This document shows positions 1 through 13,308 of a stretch of DNA of 64,000 nt, piece by piece (position 1 is the stretch's first letter; the number at the start of each line of letters is the position of its first letter). Under the pieces are notes generated by a model. That model searched no databases and had not been told where the DNA came from. It was given only the letters and a program-made list of their open reading frames with translations. A program made the translations under genes and the position numbers. The stretch is from Pieris napi (Eukaryota; Arthropoda; Insecta; Lepidoptera; Pieridae): positions 2,728,001 to 2,792,000 of the forward strand of contig NC_062241.1 of assembly GCF_905475465.1 (NCBI RefSeq), read 5' to 3'.

Positions 1-2918
1 TCTTTTTCCTTAAACTAGCGGAAGCACCTCGGCTTGGGCCTGCCGCCTGAAGGGCTGGACGGAAGTACTCCAGTGTGAGCGCTGTACGAAGTAAGCAATT
101 AAGCAGCGCCATCTCCTGGCAGAATAAATAACCACGATTTCATGTATTTTCAAGACCTTATCACCAATAATATAATTCATCCAATTTACACAAAACCTCA
201 CCAACCATCTGATTGATGGACTGTTTGCGTTTATTATTCATAAAGACTTCGTTTTATATATAGTTCTTAATTACTACGAGTATTTACAGATATGTCAGTT
301 CGCGGAATTTGAGTACAAAGCGCGTTTCGCAATGAAAAGTGTACTGGGAAGAGGAAATCTCTTTTATTGTAATAACAATCTAATGAGTTCTCTGGTCAAA
401 CGTAAATTCATATCATACAAATGTAAACTAGTATGGAAACTGTTTTTGTTTTGTAGGGTTGCTACATAGAATTGATTAATATGGCATAAAGAAATATTAA
501 GTAGCTGGAAATAGTTTGAGCTTAGCTTAGCTCAATAAATAGGTGTTCCAAATGTTAGGTCAAATGGTATGATTACCCAAATTGTTTCCAACACATCTCT
601 ATCACGTCAGCTATCTAATAATTTGCAGCATAATTCGTTCATTAGATTAGGAGGTCCAGAAACAGAGATTTAAACAGTTAAAAACAGAAATAAGGATATG
701 ACAAAAACGGATGACAGAATTGATAATATGGTACCTGGGACCTACAGAAAAACATCTTATGTTTAGTAAATGTCCCACGGTTATCGAGATATTTGAAATT
801 TTTGAAACTGCAAAAACATTACACCCTTTTTCGTGGCAACTTGAAATGCAGGTTTATTCTCAATCTGTTTTCTGGATAGTTTTCCTGGATAGATGTGCAA
901 CAAATGACAAAGTGCTGTTTGCTACGATTTCAGAATTTCCCAAAATGTCAAATATCTCAAACACTGAGTGACTTTTGTAACATAAAACATACTTTTCAGA
1001 ACCACCGAAACGTCCTCTATCCGCAGGTAAACATTCATTACACACCCTGTATAAAGTGTACAGTTAATTTAGTCACACTCAGTGAGCTGTAGAAGGTTTA
1101 AACATAAATACAAATAAACTTACATAGTATTACATTATATACCTACCCAAAAAATATAAAGACCGGTACATGTTATTGCTCAATACAGAAGCTTGAATAA
1201 ATTAGTAATTAAAAATAATTTTGTTAGCGTCTTGTTAAAAAATATTAATATTAACTTAGACCATTAATACTATTTTTCCTAATAAACATGTCGTTATAAG
1301 AAATCAATTTAATACGTATTTTAAAGATCAATTACCTTATTTATTAAGGTACTATAATGACGTAACAATTTAATGTTTTGTCCTTATCTATCTCGCTTCT
1401 TAAGTAGGTATGTCAAATGAAAGAGACTGCCAAGAGACAGAGAATCTTAGTGACACTTTGATTATTATTAAATTGTTTCGTAACACTGTTAAATATAATT
1501 AACCCTCCAATATGTATTATTTATTGGAAGCTTAAAACATAATTTTATTAAAACCAAAGCTTTAAAAGCTTATCCACAATCGATTTTACGGCTTCGATAT
1601 TTTTGACATCCCTGATAAGTCGGCAAGATCAAAGAGCATCGCACAGTATACATTGTAATGTCTGTTCACTTGTTTACTCTACTGACCAGCGGATACCGAT
1701 TGTCTCATCTTCGGGACATTAATATTTTTTATTACCAGCCGGATACGGTCATTAACGGAAAATGTATGTCTTTGATACCTTAGAGGAAGTCAACAAATTC
1801 TAATCAACTTTCCAATTTTAAATTGATTTATTTTAAAAATCGTAAATAATAATGGACGTGTCACGTAACGGACGAGATGATAATCTATTCAATTATTTTT
1901 CTGTTATCTGTGAATAGATAGCTACTATAAATAATGCAAAAATAATTTATCTATAATATAAAAATTAATCGCAAAATGTGTTGGTAAGCGCATAGCTCAA
2001 CAACGCCACCACCAATTTGGCCAATTCATTTTTTATAATATTCCTTGAAGTACGAGGATGGTTCTTACGGAGAGAAAAATTAAAAAAAATTGAGTGAAAA
2101 AGTCTAAAAACAACACTTTTCTATATTCCCATACAAAATATTCGTAATAATACTTAAAAGTCAATTTGAACTTTAATACCATATCATAAAGTTCAAGTGT
2201 TAGTGGAGGGGTTCCGGGAAGGTAAATTTTTATTTTTTGACATAAAGTATTTGTTGTCTTATCAACTTTCTTTTTTTATCTTACTAGCTAGACCGGTGTC
2301 GAATAGTAGAATAAGTATTTTAAAAAATAAAGAATCGACTGTTAATACGATGTTCGCCAGGCCAGCTAGTATTTTTATTTAATTGCCTGTAATTTAAAAA
2401 TTTTTGATTATTATCCTAATTTCGCAAGCGATAAATCTTTACATTTTTAATGCCGCCGGACAAGCACGCATACACACGTAACTGACATTAAAATAATTTA
2501 AACAAAGAAAGCCGTGTAGACATTTGCAAAATTTGATATTATCAGTGAACAGTTAATTTATAGCGCCCACAGTCGGCATGACCAAAGTATTTCGCGTATT
2601 TTCTTAAATTAAGCTTTTCAAAGTTGACATAATCGCGATAAGCGTGTAATGCTGTGACGTCACAAGCGGAATGCGCGAGCGTAATTCTTAATATTAATAG
2701 GATTTCACAGGTTAATGTACTCCTAATCAAATATGATTTTTGCTATTTATCTATGTCATTATAAATCTTACTACTTTTTTGTCCCCGAATCAAACCAAGT
2801 GCTAACAAATACGAACAGTTTGAGTTGTGACACCACAGAGCATAAAATTGATTTTTAAATACATATATTATTAGAAGTATTTATTTCTAACATACAAATA
2901 TACAGTAAATACTAGCTG
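1..2918. other. SoxD intron, no gene recognised
   Basis: AT-rich sequence with short random open frames only. A small motif ACACCCTGTATA near 1042 occurs widely in lepidopteran repeats. No SoxD exon (neither the glutamine-rich coiled coil nor the HMG box) is visible here. Confidence 0.6.
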
Positions 2919-3236
2919 ACCCGGCAAACGTTTGTTTTGCCATGTATATTATTTCTAGGAAACATTTTTGTAGTTCAATAAAAATAACTATCTTCAATAA
3001 TAAAAATAGGGGTTGATGGTAGAGGGATGAAAATGAGGGGTTATATATATTTTTGTATGCTGTATCATAATTTTTTTTGTGGACACCCCTTATCACTTAG
3101 GGGTTTGAAAGATAGATAGTAGCCGATTCTCAGACTTTCTGAATAAGCATTAAAAAATTCATAAGAATTGGTCTAGCCGTTTCGGAGGAGTATGGCAACG
3201 AACATTGTGACACGAGAATTTTATATGTATTAGACT
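2919..3236 (+). mobile_element. ACTAG-type interspersed repeat, copy A1
   Basis: Begins ACTAGCTGACCCGGCAAACG and GTTTTGCCATGTATATTATT, then AATAGGGGTTGATGGTAGAG, GTGGACACCCCTTATCACTT, AGGGGTTTGAAAGATAGATA, GTCTAGCCGTTTCGGAGGAG and ends GAGAATTTTATATGTATTAGA. It belongs to an abundant lepidopteran repeat type whose class I cannot establish from the sequence; it has no ORF and no clear inverted termini. Confidence 0.75.
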
Positions 3237-3462
3237 AGTGGACCCGACAGACGTTGTCCTGCATGATATTTCAAGCAATTAGTAAAGCAAAGTATGAAAG
3301 TACCGACTGCAGCGCCATCTGACGGGCTGATTTGTGAATCTAAACCATTCCCAGATCCCCTTGAACACACACAAAAATTTTCATCAAAATCGATCTAGTC
3401 GTTTGAGAGAAGTTCAGTGACATACACACTCACAGAAGAATTAAATATATAAAGATTTAAAA
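3232..3462 (+). mobile_element. ACTAG-type interspersed repeat, copy B1
   Basis: Starts ACTAGTGGACCCGACAGACG immediately after copy A1, with a different 3' half: GGGCTGATTTGTGAATCTAA, CCATTCCCAGATCCCCTTGA, AATCGATCTAGTCGTTTGAG, ending AATTAAATATATAAAGAT. A and B are subfamilies in direct tandem here. Confidence 0.75.
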
Positions 3463-6282
3463 TTTTCAATTTTTTTTTAAATTGCGATACTTATTCTTTG
3501 AAGAAAGCACCAGCTCTCGAAGCACCTGTAGTACCAGGCGCCAACTTATATTCAATTAGCTGTGCACTTGAACCCCACGGCCCAAGAGTTTACACTAAAG
3601 GTAACAAAATGGAAGTTGGAGGAAAGACTCTTATATTTTAATAGTTTATTATTATATTATAAACAAATGGATACAATAACATTTGAGTCACAATAGAGCA
3701 GCGGTAAATCTGTCCAGAGAGATATAAAAATCTATTTGAAAGAGAAGTTTCGAATTAAACGACCGTGGTGACAAACATAACACGCGTTTAAGGCGAAGTT
3801 TAACCGCGCGGAAGTCATTTCTAGGTATTAAAACAATACCATTGTTTTTTTTTAGTAATACAATCGAAATCTTGGTATTACATTTGAAACCCACTGTGGT
3901 TTCTGTTAATGTCTTGTTAGGAGCGCGACAAATGCATATGTAGTTCTTTAACTTACTTTTTGTGTTAACAACGTTAGGCTATCTGATAACTACAATAAAA
4001 AGTAGCAGGACTTCGATGATTTGAGCCCGAAACAATGGGAAATAGAATCGCTTTTTTCAGATAAAAAAATGTAATCCAACAGTTTTTGTCAACAGTTTCT
4101 GAATTAATAAAGTTATCGAAAAAATAAATAAATAAGCAAATTCACTGCGCGCTCCTTCTCTAACTATAGTAGGTACCTATCTACCTAAGTAGGTATTTAA
4201 TTGCTATCAAACAACTATTAAAAATCGATGCTAAGATATAATTGTCATAAATTGTGGATATTATGAAATCACTTATTTTAATAATATTCATATTGAGAAT
4301 AAAGTGTATTCAGTAATAACCTATGTCGTAGCGGTACTAATCTCACCTACTAAGGAAACGGAATTTCTAACTTCGCCTTAAACGTCTGACAAAAGAAAAT
4401 ACGATAAGAGTGGATTACAGATAGCCTCTGACGTCTATTATGCTAATGTCTGTAATACCGCGGTATTTTTGTTTAGTGACCAGAGATGACAGACCTATGA
4501 CGGTCAGACTATTTTCGTATAATCTGTTCTGTATATGAAACCTGAACGAAAAATTGCGCAGTTAAATCATGCAATTGTGGCTTCTTTTTTCAAAAACATT
4601 TCGAGAATAAATTACTTATAATAACATTATTTTTTTTTCTGATGAAAATAAAGCCTGGCTGGGAGGAGATATGATAAAAAAATCAATAGTTCAAGCAATG
4701 GAGTAAACATTCCAAATTTAAAATATTCTTTCACAACCAAATCCCAATCAAAGGTCCCGTCAAAAGCTTACAAAACCATTTTTATTACATCGTAAATATA
4801 GCAAAGAGCATTTTTAACACTTAGTTCTTTTTGCGAATTTCGTGTTTTATAATATCGTAAAACTCATTGCATTACATAAATTAATTTTGACTAACCAGCT
4901 GTTGTATAAAATTGACTTTATACTTCCGCGATCGTAACAAATTATATCGAAAGCTTTATATTTAAGCTCTATTTAAATCGCTGAACTTTTATTCTTAACA
5001 GTAAAAGTACGAACTGTTTTACATGTATTTTTGGTTACATGAAATATTGCTTTTTTGAGTATACTTCAAAAGTATGTTAAGTTCAGTGAGTTTAGTGCAC
5101 GGTAATAGAAAGCTAGTCCTTGCATATTGCGGTTATATGCAGCAATTTAGCAATGGCTCTATTCACTTATATGTATATGGACTTCGTAATCATATAAGAG
5201 CAATTTATCAAAAACATACCTAACATGGGTAAAAATTGGGTGAAAAGATGTTACCAAAGTACTGTATAACATTCCCACAAACGACCACACAATAGCTTGC
5301 AATTAATAAAGCGTTTAAAGAAGAATGGTATTAAAAAATTCCCGCGCATTTTAACGTCAAAATGCATCACGAAACACTCATCCCGATACTTCACACGAAA
5401 TCACGTTCCTCGCATTATTTTGATGAATTCGAATTTCGAATGTTACAGATTCCACCACATTGCTGGAAATTTAAAAATAAAATATATTGTCTATGATTTA
5501 TTATGACAAACGAGGTTTGCTATCCAAGATATTGTTGGTATAAATAACTTAAACGCAAAGGAAACAGAAAAACATAAACGAGAGATTAATTTACGTGGCC
5601 ATAAACAAACGTGCTCAATAAAAACATTGACAAAATTCAGTGTTATTCATTTAAAATATACAAAGAAAGTAACATAAATAAGTCTATTCGAATTCAATGG
5701 TAGAACAGAAGACTTTTGTGTATAGAAAAAATATATAAAAAAAAGAAAATGGAAAGTCCGTTTCATCCCGCACTCGTTGCTCGAGATGGTCTATTCAGCA
5801 ACAACTTATTAAATAAATTAATCGCAAGTTGCTAGAAAAAGAAAAAACTAAGCGGTTCTCTCATTTACTTGCGGACAAAGCCCGTAATTCCTTAAAACCC
5901 GGCGCCATTCTGTTCCGCATTCAGCGCGGACTGTAGCGAAGAAAGCCCGCAAAAATAATTGGAAAGTGACGGGAATAACCCGGCTTAGTGATGGGCCCGA
6001 TTCGATTTTATTTATCGTGATTTGATATCGATTCTGTGCTTATATCGATCGATTTATATGTGTATCACATTAAGTGACAAGCCGTAAGATATAGACGTTT
6101 AACAATATTAAAAGGTATTCAATATTCGTAACATGGTTAATTTCTCGTCGATATTGATAAAAGTTTTGGCTTGAAAAGTTTAATGGACAAATTTTCTTCT
6201 TAAGAAAGTATAACAAAGCCATGATTCTCTTTTCATTAGAAAATGTTCAATGTCTTATTTAAAAGGGTATTTTTTTTATAGA
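3463..6282. other. SoxD intron, no gene recognised
   Basis: AT-rich. Around 3480-3545, ATTGCGATACTTATTC matches a block at about 52739, suggesting a small shared repeat. Near 5990-6060 there is a CGAT-rich patch (GATATCGATTC, ATATCGATCGATT). Nothing else identified. Confidence 0.55.
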
Positions 6283-6420
6283 ACGAGGGGCAAACAGGCT
6301 CTTGCCTAGATGCTCACTAGATGATTAAGATTAAGTAATATAGCCCTGCACGGGTGGTATCTCATTACCAGAAGGCTCTCCAGTTACGGGTCTTTTAAGA
6401 ATTGGTACGCTCTTTTCTTG
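6283..6420 (-). pseudogene. LINE ORF-end fragment (KGRQR lineage)
   Basis: GAGGGGCAAACAGGCTCTTG at one end and AAGAATTGGTACGCTCTTTT at the other bracket a diverged copy. The open frame at 6402-6641 begins inside it and is not a gene. Confidence 0.65.
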
Positions 6421-6479
6421 TCATCCCTAAGTCGTTAGATCAACTTACGAAACAAATCAAACACTTACATACGTCAAGT

Positions 6480-7020
6480 TCCGAGTCGCGAAATCTTAGG
6501 TACATCGATAAGAAGAAGATGTTGTACAACCCTAGCTCGCCTCGGGAGCGCGGCCCACATTCCCAACTTTTCATCATTCTCCTTGCCTTCCCGGCTCATT
6601 GTGTCCGTGGGAACCTTTATTGCCCCCATAGAAAACTGTGAAAGCCGTCCAAGAAAAGCATTTGTGTGCCTTCGCTTGAATAAAACTGACAAAGAGCGCG
6701 TTTCAGTGTTGATTCGGTACCAGTTTCAGACCTCCTTTCATTTCACCTACCCATTTTTCGTTTCAACCGGCTCTATTGGTCGGTTTGTTTTGTATCGGTA
6801 AATGAGTTTCGTTCTGTGGAAAGGTTAATTTGCTTTCCCGTTACGGTTTTTGTTGGAACCCTTGAAAGGTTTCGCTTTTGTGGGACCTTCGTCAATATTT
6901 TATTTAGAGATATTCGCTGCCGTTTGTTTTGGTAGGATTTTATCGCGCTGTTTTTTCTGTCAACGCTTTTCAGGAGCTCTTTGTGGGCTGCGTCTAGCCG
7001 GGCTTTTGTTTGTAAAATAG
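6480..7020. promoter_or_regulatory. Repeat-poor, GC-richer block; candidate regulatory DNA
   Basis: Compared with its neighbours this ~540 bp is GC-richer, lacks recognised repeats, and contains many TTTCG/GTTTTTG-type words. The overlapping open frames on both strands have no recognisable protein features. Regulatory function is only inferred from composition and the position in a long SoxD intron. Confidence 0.25.
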
Positions 7021-7611
7021 AAACATCTGTTCAAATTAGAAAATAAGCAAAACGGCAACACTCGAGTTTATAAATTCTTTCAAGTTAAAAATTCTCGTCC
7101 AACGATCCTAGAAATTCGCTCTTAATTAACGCCTTCCAAACGCGAATAATAAGACAAACTGCTAAATTAGTAATGGCACTCATAATGTTGTTGCTACTCA
7201 ACACAGCGCGATTCACAATTTTCCTTACAAAACTTTTCTCGACTTGTTCGTGTAACTAAGCGTACACTATTTAATTATGAAACACCCACCTCCCGCCCCC
7301 TGCCCCCACAAAGGGGCAGAAAATATGATTTTCTCAAAGGCTTCTTTTCAGTTACCTGTAATACTGAAAGCGTGGGACGCGGTCAGTCGAGGCCACTGTC
7401 TGCCGTCTTTGAGATTATGTTTTTTTAACAAAAGTCAACGAATAACTTAATTAATTACAATGTATTAGCCACGAATGTTTTCGTTTCGCTATTTTGGTTT
7501 AAGGCTATATTTGGCGAGTTATTATATCAATACCAAGACAGTTTTAAATTTGTTTTAAACATGTTTTTCGACGTGAATTAATTCCATTGTATCACCATAT
7601 TGTACCAGAGG

Positions 7612-7845
7612 AATGTTAGAAGCCACAGGATCAGCGTGCGACTCTCATCCCTGAGGTCGTAGGTTCGATCTGCGCCTTGACTTTCTTTCTATATGCGTAT
7701 TTAACATTCGCTCGAACTGTGAAGGAAAACATCTTAAAGAAACCGGCTTGCTGTAAACCCAAAAAGACGACGGCGTGTGTCAGGCACAGGAGGCTGACAA
7801 TGATCATGAAGAAGATTAAAAAATCTGAGGCCAAGACCTTATTAC
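7612..7845 (+). mobile_element. SINE family 1, diverged head
   Basis: CAGCGTGCGACTCTCATCCC, box B GGTTCGATCTG, CATTCGCTCGAACTGTGAAG, GACGGCGTGTGTCAGGCACA and AATCTGAGGCCAAGACC. The first ~20 bp of the head have decayed. The open frames on both strands here are artefacts of the repeat. Confidence 0.8.
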
Positions 7846-9829
7846 CATGTTTAATTGTTTAGCTAGCTTACTTTTAATTATCTTTGGTTTTTAAAACTTG
7901 GATAAAGTTTGCTAATATTTCCTACTTAGACAATATGGGGACAATTCAGTCACAGACTAAATGAGACATAAATTGTACATGCAACAGCTATTATCTGCTT
8001 CCAGATTAATAAAACCATTATACGCGACAAAGGTGAAATCGTGCGGAGCGGGTGCTTCGAGAAAATTGTTTAAAGCAAAACTTCTAATCTCTCTCTCTCT
8101 AATCTTATTTATATTTACAGCGTCAGTATTAATTGGTTACACGCAAACGGATCTAAAAGTTTGAATAAAAGCATTGAAATATCGCCTATATGGTTAGATC
8201 CACGATACGTAGGGGAATTTCAATAGAAAAATAGTGAATAACAATGAAATCCCAGGCGCATATATAAATCAAGAAACATTTAAGCTTTGGCTGAAAATGT
8301 TTGTACCACACTAGCTGTGTCGCAATTTAAAGTTGAATTTTCGCATTTTCATGCTCCATTGTAATTAATAATCTGCATAACGGACAAGTTGCCTGACAGC
8401 ACTATTAGCGCGTCCATTCGATCAGCCCGTGATTGACCATACATCATTACTTAAGAACTTACGTGGAACACAAATTAAAAGCACGACTCTAAGATTAATC
8501 TTAACTAGAATTTTAATGGAGTGCTCGTCTTTAGAAAATTTTCGTGTTTCAGATGTTTTAACCGATTTTTGTAATAAAGACCACCTTATTTTCAATAAAG
8601 TAGACAAGCTTTTATTGAATTGGCATTAAAATACGCGTTTTACTATCATGCAATTTTTTAATAGCGATTATAAATAAAAAAGCCAGGCCAGCAGTTTTGG
8701 TAATATCATCCGCCCATCTCGTGAGCGATATTCCTCTGTATCGCTTCCCTTTCCTCCCCACTGGGTCACACTTACGGTCCATAGATCGTTTGACAGTCTT
8801 GCTACATGATCTGCCCATGTCCGTTTAAGCTTTTGAGCATAGTTTAGGGCAGTAGTATTAGTAGGTATCGCTTTTCATCTTAGTGTGCCTTATTTTATTA
8901 ATTATATTTTAATAATCCGCTTTAGACATATATTAGGGCATTTCAAAAGGTGTGAATTAATAAAGTATGCCGTTTTTATGTTATGAGGAGGTAATAAATT
9001 CAATTAAGCTTCTATTACAGGGCAAACGCAACATCACTATTATGGAAAGCCGTTCGTAAAAGGAAGAACGAATATTGCGAAACGTATCGCGTAACGAAAC
9101 CGGTCCGAGAACTTTACCAATTGAAATGTATTAAATTTTATCGCCTACACATGCGCATTACAATAGGAATAACAACGAATAGAAGAAAATCTGTAGCACA
9201 AAGGCGCGCCCATTTCCACCGATCATTGTGCTAGAGCGAGACAAGATATATCCTTGATATACTCCAACAAAGACGCCGGCTGGCGATGCGCAAACGAGAT
9301 AGTCGAACAATAGACAATTGTTATCCCTACCATGCGGCACTGCCCTAGAGAAAGTGTGTACGCGAATTTCACTCATCTAATAGGAAATCTAGCGTCATTA
9401 AAGCACACATTTCCGTGTGCTCTACATAACACAATGCGGCCAATAATTTGGTTCGGTCGTTATCATTGGGAAAACAATGGCTTTAGGTATTTATGGTGCG
9501 AATAGGATTGCGTAGGAGGTTTTATGAGATGAGATCATAGACAAACAGTTTAAAAGTGGACATTATGGTTTATATTGAGGGTTTTTATAGCGGGGATTTT
9601 TATGTGTAACGAGCGAACTGTCGATAAATACCGTAGCTTTATTGGTTTTATAATCGTTTTAGATTAATAATTTATTATGAACAATAAATGAAATCTTACG
9701 GTTTTGAAAATTCCAAAAGTATGCTCAGACATTCAGTATATGATACGGAGATGAATCAATAATTTATAGATTATTTTTAGGCTGGCCTTGTGTGACTAAC
9801 ACGCATTATTTTTAACATTGGTACTTGCC
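7846..9829. other. SoxD intron, mostly unique sequence
   Basis: Apart from the LINE remnant at 8670-8830 nothing is recognised. There is a short (CT)n at about 8088-8100. Confidence 0.5.
8670..8830 (-). pseudogene. RTE-like LINE C-terminal remnant
   Basis: The minus-strand frame 8818-8612 reads MGRSCSKTVKRSMDRK, then RGISLTRWADDITKTAG. The 'R-P-x-x-RWADDI-x-x-x-AG' pattern is the C-terminal signature of endonuclease-RT LINE proteins. Only a few dozen residues survive. Confidence 0.65.
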
Positions 9830-9932
9830 CATATCGCCAGGAAGTGTTAAACTATATAAAGAAAAATCACGACGGCTTTATTTGATTGAATTTTCTTTAT
9901 ATATAATTTAACACTTTCTGGTGACAATATTT
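9830..9932. repeat. Fold-back (inverted repeat) with ~30-bp arms
   Basis: Left arm CGCCAGGAAGTGTTAAACTA + TATAAAGAAAA pairs with right arm TTTTCTTTATATATAATTTA + ACACTTTCTGGTG across a loop of about 25 bases. It could be a tiny MITE. Confidence 0.75.
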
Positions 9933-10552
9933 TTTTGCCTATACACTTATGAACTTTCGAACAACATACACTTATTACCAATACACATTGGTTTTGCTTA
10001 TAATAGAGAGACATAGACACGCAAATGTATCTCCGACAAGTGTTTAATTATATATAAAAAAATCAATTAAAGCCGGTCTTTCGAACGCACACATACACCT
10101 AACAGACTACCTCTGCACAGCTCTTGCTTAAAATAGCATAGACCCATAAATTCTCAACTTCATAAGCCCATAGACTAAAAAAAAACAAAACAACATCACA
10201 AAATAACTCTTTCGGGTTTGAGGTTGAAAAATAATTCAAGATCCGCAATTTCCCTATGACTAAAGCATTGATAGAGCAAGAATAAATGTAGAATTTTCGC
10301 AATTATGGTCAGTGGGAAAAATCAAACGTTACTTATACAATTTGGCGCGTGTTTAAACATATTTGGTAAAACTATTTCACTCGAAGCGTGGCCGCCTTAT
10401 GTGGTGCGATTACAAAATTGTTCCCTGTGTGAATATTGTAATGTAATTTGTTAAAAATGCTGCGAAAATTTTCTATCCTATTCCTACATTTAACGTGTAT
10501 ATTGAGTATTAATGTGCTAGTTTTATTATTTTTCTTTTTTGTAAAAGTAAAG

Positions 10553-10700
10553 AAGAACAGGGGTCAAACGGGCAACAGGCTCACCTGATGTTACCGCCAC
10601 CCATATATACTTATACAGATACACTCTCAATTCCAGAGGGCTCGCAAGTGCGTTGCCGGCCTTTTAATTTGTTCTTGTCGTCATGGCTAAGAACGATCAC
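10553..10700 (-). pseudogene. LINE ORF-end fragment (KGRQR lineage)
   Basis: GGTCAAACGGGCAACAGGCT, CAATTCCAGAGGGCTCGCAA and GTGCGTTGCCGGCCTTTTAA in the reverse sense of the ORF end. Confidence 0.75.
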
Positions 10701-13218
10701 ATTAAAGCCAGGGCGTTGCCAGATACAGCCATCTTTTTATTTTAATAATTATGTTGTCTAAATATGTTGTCCTGTACACAGGTCTTACAAAAAAAAAAAC
10801 ACCGAATAGTAAGTCTAAAGGATTCAAGAATCCACACACAAAAACATTATCAAAAGTAGTTTAGGACTACAAATTAAATATATACTCGTTCACTTCATAA
10901 ATCTTCTATCTATAATATACTTGACGGCAAAACATATTAAAATGCTTAAGTTTTAATATTTTTTTAATTATATATACATGTTTCCGTTTAAATCTTCCCT
11001 GAACTTCCACAAATATTTCAAGATCAAAATTAGCCAAATCAGTTCCTCCATTCTCGAGTTTTAGCGAGACAAACAAATAGCAATTCATTTAATATACCTA
11101 TATATATAACGATATAGTTACAAGTGCAATAACACGAAGTTTATATGAGTTTAAACCTAGGTATATCTAGTACATTACAATTAATATGCAAACTCAGTAA
11201 AAACGTTACTTTCAAATCGACTTAGACACCCACATTTCAAATGAAACCTCGTATAGACTCGTTGAAAAGGTATTACAGGTATTGCACAAGTGCCGTAACA
11301 TTTTAATATTTACTTTTTTTAATCAAAAACTTGTCATGTGTCCGTCGGTCCTTCACAGACTAATTGGTTTGACTCTGTTTACTCTGTGGGCTTTGAGAGA
11401 AATATTTTAAAAGACCTCTTTGACACCATATCATAACCACCGTTTAGTGGCGGCTATATGTCGTGTCACATTTTAATCAGAGGGAACGTGGAGTGGGGCA
11501 ATTTTATGCCAACTTTTAGTTCGAAATTTAAAAAAACCTCGTTAATCCACGGTGTTACCATTTTATAGAGGTAATTATAGTGGTAAATCTAATTAGCAAT
11601 GTCGTAGGCTTCGTCTGTGAGCGGTAACTTTGATATAAAAACGTTATCCTCAATATAATTACAGACTTACAAAAACAATTATGCGACGGCGATATTAAAT
11701 AATTCCAACTACGCACATCGGATAGAATCAAAACAAAGTACCGAAATAGCCTCCCCAGTAATTTATTTGTCTTTAATTTTTAAAAATGGAACGCGGAAAC
11801 GGACCAATGAGACGCGTCCCTCGACTGATTGTCAATTAGCGACATCAAACGGGCTTTTTGCGAATTAAGCGTGCGTTTGTGTTCATTTTTTGTCCGGCAG
11901 ATGAGCGGAGCGGACGCTTGATGCGTTTTTCCGTTTCGACGTTTCATTTTCATATTTCCGTTTGTCTGGTCGTCTGGGGGGAGTACAATGGGGGCGTTTT
12001 ATGATATCAACAGCCCTCCATTTGTGATGGATGTTTAATTCGTGTGAGTGCCCTTGCAGACAGATTAAATTTTAAATCCTTTTTTCACGATTGCTTTGTT
12101 TACGAGATTTTTATGTAATGAAAGAATTATTTCAACTTTGTTGTTGCCGTAGGGACGAATAATTACAGGCTAGGCTGGCTGGTATCGTATTGTTTTTCTC
12201 TTGAGCTATTGTGATACAGATGTATGGACGACGTAGTAAGTATACACACATCATATATAGCATGTATAGCATCGTTACTTTGTGCTTAAATTAATTCGTG
12301 AGCTAATATTTTTTCCACAAATTTGTGGCTAATCTCACAGTTTTGCAAGACCGATCGGCGTGGTTCTCTATACTACCTTAGGTTATTAGATACTTCGGAG
12401 TCCTACAGTAACATTGTGGTACGTCTAACGACAAAAACTTTTCGAAATAAACTTTATTATTAATTAAGTTATTGTTAAATTATAAATAAAATACTAATTA
12501 ATTTTATATATAAATATAATGTAACTATTTAAGATTATACAAAGACTAAATACGAATAGATTAACGCAAGTAACATCTATTAAATCCTTCCTCTATGTAA
12601 AACGTAAAAGGCACTAGAAACCAATCGGAGGCGTCTAAACAAACCCGTCTAGCGAAAGGCAGAAACAACGAAAATGGAAAAAAAGCAGTTCCAACGCGTA
12701 TTGGGATCGAGCAACAAAAGGATGTTCGGGAAAACATGAACGTGAGCCTGCCATTAGCCGCTAGTATTGCCTGTATAGCCTCTTCAATCGGTAGCTAGGG
12801 TTGCCACGCTTATTATTTAAATAATATAGATTAATATTAAGAAGGAAAGGAAAAACAACTTTACCATGTATAATAAAAGAGAAAGTGCACTAGGATTCCC
12901 TGTGCCGTGGGCAGCTGGTCTCTTCCATTTGACATATTAATGATTTTAGATACTTGTCGTAATAAACTCTACATACAGTCAATGCTAGTAATTTCTATCT
13001 CATTCTTTCCCTTTTTTGGGCAAATCCTGTCATTCCTTTCCGCCACCTGCCTACCTTTGGTCTTTCCACCTTCTCAGTTGTCGTCAAATTTTAATTGTAC
13101 CTTGGGCACCATATTAGTAGTAGTAGTAGTTGCCTATGTACTAATGATTAATGGATAGCAAAAATATTCTGATAATTTTATTAAAAAATCTTGATTGTGT
13201 AGTAGTTTTAGTTAAAAT
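10701..13218. other. SoxD intron with a repeat-poor core
   Basis: 11430-12060 is GC-richer and repeat-free (for example GGAGCGGACGCTTGATGCG, then GGTCGTCTGGGGGGAGTACA), a possible conserved noncoding block. 12868-12930 (GAGAAAGTGCACTAGGATTC, GCCGTGGGCAGCTGGTCTCT) shares words with about 29361-29390 and is probably a repeat. A (GTA)n run lies near 13110-13125. Confidence 0.4.
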
Positions 13219-13308
13219 TTGGCCATACATAAACTGTATTAACACTGTGTTTATTATTATAAATAGTTGTTAATACAGTTTATGTTGATACAGTTAATGT
13301 ATGGTCAA
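13219..13308. repeat. Fold-back (inverted repeat) with duplication in one arm
   Basis: Left arm TTGGCCATACATAAACTGTA + TTAAC pairs with GTTAATACAGTTTATGT and TGTATGGTCAA; the right arm has an extra ~15 bp (TGATACAGTTAA-like) that repeats part of the arm. Confidence 0.7.

Noticed and set aside
5990..6065. CGAT-rich patch (also about 49245-49325) as DREF/BEAF binding sites
   Set aside because: TATCGAT words are short, the patches are AT-rich, and nothing else supports a boundary element.
12907..13158. 83-codon plus-strand frame with hydrophobic segments
   Set aside because: It starts in a probable repeat (GTGCCGTGGGCAGCTGGT) and ends in a GTA microsatellite; membrane-like stretches are expected from T-rich sequence.
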